A DNA stretch of 64,000 nucleotides from Comamonadaceae bacterium UBA2121 (GTDB lineage Bacteria; Pseudomonadota; Gammaproteobacteria; Burkholderiales; Burkholderiaceae_C). The position numbers and the translations under genes are program-made. Each line of letters opens with the position of its first letter. Within the stretch, counting starts at the first letter, position 1. Under the pieces are notes generated by a model. It ran no database searches and was not told where the DNA came from. It was given only the letters and a program-made list of their open reading frames with translations. Positions 27,017 through 33,078 of the stretch are shown here, piece by piece. Where the stretch lies: NCBI GenBank assembly GCA_002331385.1, contig DCYB01000004.1:62001-126000 (forward strand). Direction: 5' to 3'.

Positions 27017-27400
27017 TCACGGCTGCGAGCGGGCTGGCACCACACGCACCACGGCACCAGCCTCTTCGTCGAGCCACTGCTGCTGCCAGCCCGACGGGCA
27101 CTCCTGATCGGTATAGCTCACCTGCCCCGAAAGGGAGGTGCACTTCTTGGTGCCATGCGGCGCGGGCTGCGCAGCGGCCGCAGGGGAGGACTTCGCGCCG
27201 CTCCTGCGCTCTCCACCGCGCTGCCCGCCACTGCTTTGCGACCGCGTGGAATCATCTGGTCTGCGCAAGCCATTCCATGCCGATTCCAGCCGCTCCTGCG
27301 CCATGGGCCACCAGCGCTCCTGTTGCAGCCACGCCCATCCAGCCACAATCAACGCGACGACCATGGCCGCCCAAAGCGCATGACGATGCGTGCGCCGCAT
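27017..27400 (-). CDS. membrane-anchored DUF4124-like protein
   Basis: 127-residue protein with an N-terminal membrane helix (ALWAAMVVALIVAGWAWL), a Pro/Ser/Gly/Arg-rich linker (about 45-80) and a C-terminal small disulfide-type motif (KKCTSLSGQVSYTDQECPSG) like that in DUF4124 proteins. The start is the ATG at 27400 (GTG 27403 overlaps it); the ribosome binding site is weak. Function unknown; periplasmic domain expected. Confidence 0.65.
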   Translation of the reverse strand: MRRTHRHALWAAMVVALIVAGWAWLQQERWWPMAQERLESAWNGLRRPDDSTRSQSSGGQRGGERRSGAKSSPAAAAQPAPHGTKKCTSLSGQVSYTDQECPSGWQQQWLDEEAGAVVRVVPARSQP

Positions 27401-27437
27401 CACGGCGGGAGAATCCTGAAATGAACCGGGAACTGCG

Positions 27438-27596
27438 TCATTTCACCCGTCCGACGCCCGCGTCGACCGTGCCGAACACGGTCATTCCGCTGCTGTCCCC
27501 CGCCAGGGAGCCCTGAGGATTGGCTGGTTTGGTGGTGCATGCGCTCAGGATGCTAACGATCAACGCTGCAATGCACGGGAAAAGGTACTTCTTCAT
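27438..27596 (-). CDS. small lipoprotein with porin-strand-like tail
   Basis: Tiny predicted lipoprotein of 52 residues: MKKYLFPCIAALIVSILSAC is a complete signal peptide plus lipobox, followed by about 30 residues. The C-terminal GMTVFGTVDAGVGR resembles the first beta strand of betaproteobacterial porins (the SVTLYGxxDAGV pattern). AAGGAGG sits just upstream of ATG 27596; the much longer frame to 27731 is not supported. Function unknown; a decoy or interaction partner of outer-membrane barrels is only a guess. Confidence 0.7.
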   Translation of the reverse strand: MKKYLFPCIAALIVSILSACTTKPANPQGSLAGDSSGMTVFGTVDAGVGRVK

Positions 27597-27603
27597 GAAG
27601 CCT

Positions 27604-28061
27604 CCTTGTATCAAATGCAGTGTTTCATGGTACGCGCCTTGCGTTTTTCTTGCCGCCACAGCGCATGAGCCCGTGAATGACGTGTCCGCGCCCTGTGCCA
27701 GCCCGCATGGGAAGTGTACTTTTTGCAACACATTTTCCAGATTGAGGTATTCAGCCCAATAGCGCGATCCCCTCTTGCGAGCCGCTGTCGGCCTGACTTG
27801 GCAATCAACTCAATTCCGGCAGGGCGTTTTACAAAAAAGCTCGAAATCAATACTCATCCAATTCAGGCGTAAGTGATCACAAACTCTCATCCACCAAGCG
27901 CCAATTCCTTCCGCCTTTAATAGGAATTAATTATTAAATGAAAATGTAAGCCTCTATCGAAACAATTTTCTTCATTACTCAAACCGATTAATTAATAAGT
28001 GCTCACTCCCGATAGTTACTCTACGATCAAATAAGGTTCAACTTATCTAGGTGGAGTTTCA
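27604..28061. other. AT-rich 458-bp intergenic region
   Basis: Far more AT-rich than the surrounding genome, especially from 27900 (for example AATAGGAATTAATTATTAAA). No convincing gene. It contains the AGGTGGAG ribosome binding site of the first sorting-tail protein at about 28050. Low GC and lack of ordinary spacing suggest an acquired or regulatory segment. Confidence 0.6.
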
Positions 28062-29150
28062 ATGAATCGGAAGTGCATTTACGCGGCCGTTGCGGCTGCT
28101 TTATTCTCCGTGGGGAACGCCCAATCCGCGGTCGTTCTGGACTCGGAAATTGTGCCCCAATCGGATTTCAATTGGTCGACTGGTCCCGATGGTAATTACG
28201 GCTCTGGTGATGACCACAATGATGTATGGGGCCAAACTGATCTGATCTCGGGAGGCAACGCCGCCATCACCGCGGATTATCCGCACAATGGCAACGGCTC
28301 CTTGGTACTGTCTGCCAATGGGGCTGCTAGCACGAAAGCAGGAGTCGCATATTATCCTCCAAGCCCGGACGGATTCGGCCCTCTCAGCAGTATAACTGCA
28401 GCATCGTTCGATTGGATGCGCGCAAGTGGTAGCGCACCGACCGACGAGTCTCCCGCAATGCGTATCCTGTTGTTTACCCCCGGAACGGATGTTCACGTAA
28501 CGACGCTTTACTGGGCGGCGTCAAATGACGGCATTACCATGGTAGACGACACTTGGGTTACAACCGATGTGCTTCAAGGTCAGGTTTGGGTTCCAACATC
28601 AACAGGCGTCCCTGCTCTACCCCGCGCGAATAGGAAGACTCTGGCAAGCCTGCAAACCGATGCCGCGTTCAAGGACCTGGTCGTTCGCGGCGTGGAAGTC
28701 GGCTATGGCAGATCAACGGAATGGGGCCCCAGTTTTGTAGGTGCCGTGGATAACGTCAAGTTCACTGCAGCCAGTGCTAGCGTCGATTCGAATTTTGAAA
28801 TGACGAGTTACGCTGTCACCATTACCGCACCCAATGGAACGGCAACGCCTGCGTCCAGCACCCAGTTGCTGGCGGGTCAGACGCTGGACATTGATTTCAC
28901 GCCTGACACCAACTACGAGTTGGTTTCGGTGACAGGCTGTGGCGGAACGCTGGCGGGCACGAGGTTCACCACGGGTGCGGCTTCCGCCAATTGCACGGTG
29001 ACCGCAACGTTCCGGCAGATTGGAGGCCCGGTGGTCGTTACTCCCGTGAATGCACAATCGGTTCCCACCTTGAACGAATGGGGATTGTCGCTGCTTGCAT
29101 TGATCACCGCGGGAGCCGCTGCAGTGCGACTCCGCCGCCGCAACGGATAA
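28062..29150 (+). CDS. secreted protein with IPTL-CTERM-type sorting tail (copy 1)
   Basis: 362-residue exported protein. N-terminal signal peptide (MNRKCIYAAVAAALFSVGNAQSA). The mid region (about 30-230) is a beta-rich domain with no recognised family (DFNWSTGPDG, SPDGFGPLSSITAASFDWMR). An InlB-type Ig-like repeat occupies about 247-318. The C terminus is an exosortase-type signal: SVPTLNEWG, then the membrane helix LSLLALITAGAAAV and the basic RLRRRNG. The (V/I)PTLxxWG pattern is the exosortase H-type tail by family knowledge. The enzyme is not in the window. Paralogue of 29459-30547. AGGTGGAG precedes ATG. Confidence 0.88.
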   Translation: MNRKCIYAAVAAALFSVGNAQSAVVLDSEIVPQSDFNWSTGPDGNYGSGDDHNDVWGQTDLISGGNAAITADYPHNGNGSLVLSANGAASTKAGVAYYPPSPDGFGPLSSITAASFDWMRASGSAPTDESPAMRILLFTPGTDVHVTTLYWAASNDGITMVDDTWVTTDVLQGQVWVPTSTGVPALPRANRKTLASLQTDAAFKDLVVRGVEVGYGRSTEWGPSFVGAVDNVKFTAASASVDSNFEMTSYAVTITAPNGTATPASSTQLLAGQTLDIDFTPDTNYELVSVTGCGGTLAGTRFTTGAASANCTVTATFRQIGGPVVVTPVNAQSVPTLNEWGLSLLALITAGAAAVRLRRRNG

Positions 29151-29165
29151 CACCTATCCACAGGT

Positions 29166-29201
29166 AAAAAGCCTGCAGGCCACTGGCCTGCAGGCTTTTT
29201 T
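29166..29201 (+). terminator. terminator after sorting-tail protein 1
   Basis: Perfect palindromic stem AAAAAGCCTGCAGGCCA / TGGCCTGCAGGCTTTTT with a tiny CTGG-type loop, then a T run. Strong intrinsic terminator 15 bases after the stop. Confidence 0.92.
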
Positions 29202-29458
29202 CGTTTGTTGACTATTTATTTAAAATCTATTAATTACCGAAATAACTTATATAACCAACATCGTAATTAAACCCACGCAGCGTCCGCTAATTCCTATAAT
29301 TATATACATAATCGAACAAATGCAATTCAAAACCCACATTACTGGTTATTCTTCACATATCTCAGACTAAGAACAACACCTGCGACGATTTGGATTAAAT
29401 AAGCAGCTTTCGAAACCTCGTAAATTCATCCTTCCAGATTTTTTACAGAGGGAATTTC
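29202..29458. other. AT-rich spacer before the second sorting-tail gene
   Basis: About 257 bases, strongly AT-rich (runs such as TTATTTAAAATCTATTAATTA); no open frame of interest. It holds the promoter of the next gene and an AGAGGGA ribosome binding site at about 29448. Confidence 0.5.
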
Positions 29459-30547
29459 ATGAAGTGCAAAATATTGGCTGCCTGCATCGCCATGGCGATG
29501 AGCGCTTCGGCATCGGCTGACGTCGTGTATGCATCCCAGGTACTGCCCCAGGAAGAGTTCAACTGGGCCACAGGTCCGGACGGGACCTCCTCCCTGCTGG
29601 GCCAATGGGGACAGGTCGGAATGAACGGCGGCGGTGACGCACAAGTGACCAATGATTTCAAGTATCCCGAAGGCACCGGCACCGGATCGCTTCTGCTGAC
29701 GTCTACACAAGGGGATCTGGGCAAGGCAGGCATCGCCTATTACGCCCCCACGGCGGACGGCTTCGGTCCTTTCAGCTCGATCACCGCCGCCAGCTTCAAA
29801 TGGAGGCGCGATTCGATCAGTGCAGACACGGACATGGCCCCTCTCATGCGGATATTCCTGTTTGACAACAGCCAGGCCGACGGGTCTAAGCACGTTGCCA
29901 CGCTGACATGGACCGATGCCAATGACGGAGGAGATTCCACCACCGATGCGTGGGTTGCAACTGACGTCATGACGGGCACAGTGCATCAAACCCGCTTCAA
30001 CGGACCGCAGCACGACGTGCGAATGAAATTTACCGACGCACAAACCCATGCTGCGTTCAAGGATCTGACGGTCGCGGCAATTGAACTCGGATTCGGCTCT
30101 GGCGGCTGGGGTCCTACATTCAAGGGCGCTGTGGACGATGTGGTCTTTAAGGGCGCATCGCATCAAGTCGCGGCGGACTTCGAAGTGCAGGACTATGTTG
30201 TGACCATGGAAGAACCGGTCAATGGTTCGGTCGCACCGCTCGCTGGAGAGTACCCACTCATCAATGGCGATTCCATCACATTCGATTTCACGCCCGAGCC
30301 AGGTTTTGAACTCGACAGCGTGAGCGGCTGCGACGGAACTCAGTCCAACAATCAATTCACGACCGACACATCCATCACCACGAGTTGCACACTGTCGGCG
30401 ACATTCAAGCCGGTTGCCAATACGGTCCCGCCCTCACCGCAGGTCGATTCCGTGCAAGCGGTTCCGACGCTCTCCCAGTGGGGTATCGCCCTGTTGGCTC
30501 TGATGACTGCCGGCGCGGCAGCATTGGGACTGCGCCGCAAGTCCTGA
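29459..30547 (+). CDS. secreted protein with IPTL-CTERM-type sorting tail (copy 2)
   Basis: 362 residues, the same length as copy 1 and clearly homologous throughout: EFNWATGPDG, ADGFGPFSSITAASFKWRR and AFKDLTVAAIELGFG match its counterparts. Signal peptide MKCKILAACIAMAMSASASA. The Ig-like block follows (about 245-320), then AVPTLSQWGIALLALM, the helix, and the basic LRRKS end. Copies differ in many residues and are separated by an independent terminator and AT-rich spacer, so this is an old tandem duplication, each with its own promoter. Ligand or role unknown. Confidence 0.88.
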   Translation: MKCKILAACIAMAMSASASADVVYASQVLPQEEFNWATGPDGTSSLLGQWGQVGMNGGGDAQVTNDFKYPEGTGTGSLLLTSTQGDLGKAGIAYYAPTADGFGPFSSITAASFKWRRDSISADTDMAPLMRIFLFDNSQADGSKHVATLTWTDANDGGDSTTDAWVATDVMTGTVHQTRFNGPQHDVRMKFTDAQTHAAFKDLTVAAIELGFGSGGWGPTFKGAVDDVVFKGASHQVAADFEVQDYVVTMEEPVNGSVAPLAGEYPLINGDSITFDFTPEPGFELDSVSGCDGTQSNNQFTTDTSITTSCTLSATFKPVANTVPPSPQVDSVQAVPTLSQWGIALLALMTAGAAALGLRRKS

Positions 30548-30593
30548 AGCGGATGTGGAGCTATGTGACCTGTTCGTAGCTCCCAACCTTCAC

Positions 30594-30623
30594 TGGCCCG
30601 CACAATGCTTGCGGGCCATTTTG
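30594..30623 (+). terminator. terminator after sorting-tail protein 2
   Basis: Stem TGGCCCGCA / TGCGGGCCA with a seven-base loop (CAATGCT) and a TTTT run. Intrinsic terminator 47 bases after the stop. Confidence 0.85.
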
Positions 30624-30669
30624 CTTGGGCGCGGCAAAAGCCCATCCGCAACCACAAAGGGCTTGTCCG

Positions 30670-31269
30670 TTGATTGAACTGCTCTCGATCTTTCCGGTGT
30701 CCGCTCTCATTCTCGCCATGCCGGGCCCCACCAATACGCTGTTGTTTTCCTCCAGCCTGATGCGCGGTTTCGCTGCGTCTGTGCCATTGATCGCTACCGA
30801 GCTCGTAGCCTATGGCATCGCCATCAGCGCCTGGGGAATGCTGCTGCAGAGCCTCATGGCGCAGCACCCATGGATTGCACTGGTGCTCAAGTTCAGCGCG
30901 GCACTGTACGTCGCCTGGCTGGCGACAAAAATCTGGCGTTTCCAGAGCAGTCCGGCGGTGCAGCCCGCCATCTCCCGACGGCAAGTGTTCACCACTACGC
31001 TGCTCAATCCGAAGGCATTCCTGTTCGCCACCTTTGTCATGCCCCAGAACGTGTTTGCATCACCGACGGTGTGGGCCGCCGGCATGGGAGCGTTTGCGGC
31101 AGCACTGGTGCCCGTATCGGTGGGATGGTGTCTTTTAGGGTGCTCGTTGCACACAGGGCGACACCATCGGCCACTGATACCGGCGCACATCATGCTGCGC
31201 GGCGCAGCGATCGCGTTGTGTGGGTTCTCCCTGTCGATCTTCTACGACGCGATACGTGCGGTGGCGTGA
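30670..31269 (+). CDS. LysE/RhtB family exporter
   Basis: About 199-residue integral membrane protein, around six hydrophobic helices, of the amino-acid exporter family. The family N-terminal signature is intact: FPVSALILAMPGPTNTLLF, followed by SRRQVFTTTLLNPKAFLFATFV, the conserved loop with LLNPKAF. The start is a TTG at 30670; an upstream ATG at 30625 would add a non-hydrophobic leader. The substrate is unknown. It converges with the halogenase gene (45 bases apart), raising the possibility that it exports a halogenated amino acid, but this is a guess from position only. Confidence 0.8.
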   Translation: MIELLSIFPVSALILAMPGPTNTLLFSSSLMRGFAASVPLIATELVAYGIAISAWGMLLQSLMAQHPWIALVLKFSAALYVAWLATKIWRFQSSPAVQPAISRRQVFTTTLLNPKAFLFATFVMPQNVFASPTVWAAGMGAFAAALVPVSVGWCLLGCSLHTGRHHRPLIPAHIMLRGAAIALCGFSLSIFYDAIRAVA

Positions 31270-31314
31270 CAACCCTTTTGGGTTTCGGCCGGCGCACACC
31301 CGGAGAGTTGCAGA

Positions 31315-32817
31315 TCAGGCGTTGGCAGCGCGTTTCGCCTGCAGCCAGCCTAGAAATTCCGCGATTTTCTGCTTTTCCTCTTTCGAGAGCGACATCAACT
31401 CCACGTTGGCAGCATGCGGGGGGATCAAACCCAGCCCGCTGGCCACGAACAACCAGTTGACGATGTGGAACATGCCATGCCGACCATGCAAGATGTAACC
31501 CTCGAGGTCCATCAGCCGTGGCACGCGCAGTTGCATGGTCTCCTTGAGCGCACGGTATTTTTCGGGCAGGGGCGTTGCCGCCACGTCCTTCCAGAACGGC
31601 GTATCGCGCCGGGGGCAGTCATAGTGCATACGCAGGAAGTCGCGAATCTCCATCCAAGACATGAAGTTTGACGCGTTGAACTCGCGAATGGTCGAGTCCG
31701 CAACGACGCCCTGACTGGTGGTGAGCACGCGTACAAAGTTGCGTACGGTTTCGAGCATCTGCCCGATGGAAGTGGCTTCCAGGGGCTCAACAAAGCCCGA
31801 TGCCAATCCGACGCTCAGCATGTTGCCAACCCAGATCTGGGCAAAGCACCCTGGTTCAAAACGGATGATGCGCTGGGGCTGGATAGGGTAGCCAAGCGTT
31901 TTTTCGACCTCCTGAACCGCCTGCTCGTCACTAATATGTTTGCTGCTGTAGACATAGCCAGCGCCAACGCGATCCATCAGAGGTATCTGCCACATCCAGC
32001 CGGAGCTCAACGCAATGGCGCGACTCACCAGATAGGGGTTCGGCAGCGGGTGCGGCATGTGATATGGAATCGCCCGATCCAGGAGCAAATACTCGCGGAA
32101 GGAATGCCAGGTGCTCGGCACCGCCTTACCGATGATTTTGCGCGAGAGTCCCGTGGCATCCACGACAAAATCCAATTCGATTTTCTCTTGGTCACGTGTG
32201 TGCAGTGCGACCACATAGCCACGCTCATCGGTTTCGACTTCTTCAACGATGGTGTCCTGATGCGTGATATTCCGCTCCATCGCGAGCTTTTTGAAATATT
32301 TGGCAATCTTGTAACTATCGAAGTGAAAAGAATTAATGACATCGGTCTCGTTCTTTTCAATGGCTTGGCGCGCCTCGTCCTGACTCGCGTTACGCTTGAT
32401 CAACTGCATGCCACGCAGATAATCAGGTAATTCGACTCCCTGATGAATCATGGCAGAAAACAGCGGGTAAGTGCCCATCCGCTGCCACTGCGAGGCCGCG
32501 CCCTGCGCCGAGGCAAACGGGTGGAAGTAACGATCATCTTCCGCACCAGTGCGCCAGCGCTCGTAGCTGAAGCCCCATTTGTAGGTTCCGTTGGTCTCGC
32601 CCTTGAACTCGTCCAGATTGATGTCCAGCGCCTGCAGCGCAGACTGCAAATTGAGCAAACCGCCCTCACCGACGCCCACGATGCCAATCTGCGATGACTC
32701 GATCACACGCACTTCCACCGCCGCGCTGAATATCTTGCGCAGTGCCAGCGCGGCATACCAACCCGCTGTGCCACCACCCAGAATCACAACCCGCTTTGCG
32801 CCTCTTAAATTCAGCAT
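31315..32817 (-). CDS. flavin-dependent tryptophan-halogenase-family protein
   Basis: 500-residue FAD-dependent halogenase-type enzyme. Dinucleotide motif VVILGGGTAGWYAALAL begins at residue 10; the GVGEGG loop is at 48-53; the catalytic Lys lies in GTYKWGFS (Lys80, aligned with Lys79 of PrnA); the halogenase signature WxWxIP reads WMWQIP at 274-279; FVEPLEATS is at 342-350. The start has AAGGAAG upstream of ATG 32817. Family knowledge: uses FADH2, O2 and halide to make HOCl/HOBr that passes a tunnel to the Lys. No flavin reductase or biosynthetic gene is nearby. Chlorinase/brominase and substrate unresolved. Not an oxygenase of another type: WxWxIP and the Lys argue for halogenation. Confidence 0.85.
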   Translation of the reverse strand: MLNLRGAKRVVILGGGTAGWYAALALRKIFSAAVEVRVIESSQIGIVGVGEGGLLNLQSALQALDINLDEFKGETNGTYKWGFSYERWRTGAEDDRYFHPFASAQGAASQWQRMGTYPLFSAMIHQGVELPDYLRGMQLIKRNASQDEARQAIEKNETDVINSFHFDSYKIAKYFKKLAMERNITHQDTIVEEVETDERGYVVALHTRDQEKIELDFVVDATGLSRKIIGKAVPSTWHSFREYLLLDRAIPYHMPHPLPNPYLVSRAIALSSGWMWQIPLMDRVGAGYVYSSKHISDEQAVQEVEKTLGYPIQPQRIIRFEPGCFAQIWVGNMLSVGLASGFVEPLEATSIGQMLETVRNFVRVLTTSQGVVADSTIREFNASNFMSWMEIRDFLRMHYDCPRRDTPFWKDVAATPLPEKYRALKETMQLRVPRLMDLEGYILHGRHGMFHIVNWLFVASGLGLIPPHAANVELMSLSKEEKQKIAEFLGWLQAKRAANA

Positions 32818-33024
32818 ATTGATCTTCCTTGCGTATGCCCTGCTTGCATGGCAGTAGCTCCCAATGAAATTCAAATCTAGCCGAATAGACTTACTTTCCT
32901 ATTGATGAATTACTAATCCAACTCAATATACAAAAGAAATGAAAGGCCCAATACGCTTGATTCAATATAAATAAACGCCTCTCATCACAATCTCGCGCAA
33001 TTATTGGTGATAAGCGCGACGCAC

Positions 33025-33056
33025 AAAAAAAAGCAACCCTGCTTTCGCAAGGCTGC
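33025..33056 (-). terminator. terminator of topB
   Basis: On the minus strand GCAGCCTTGC / GCAGGGTTGC forms a ten-pair stem (two G-U) with a GAAA tetraloop followed by eight T residues. Strong intrinsic terminator just after the topB stop at 33079. Confidence 0.9.
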
Positions 33057-33078
33057 CCATTGCGTGGATGACCGGCGA

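Noticed and set aside
28062..30547. Interpretation of the paralogues as PEP-CTERM proteins.
   Set aside because: The tail motif is PTLxxWG followed by a helix and Arg cluster, not PEP; so the IPTL type fits better.
30670..32817. Assignment of LysE and the halogenase to one operon.
   Set aside because: They are convergent, so they cannot share a transcript; any functional link rests only on proximity.
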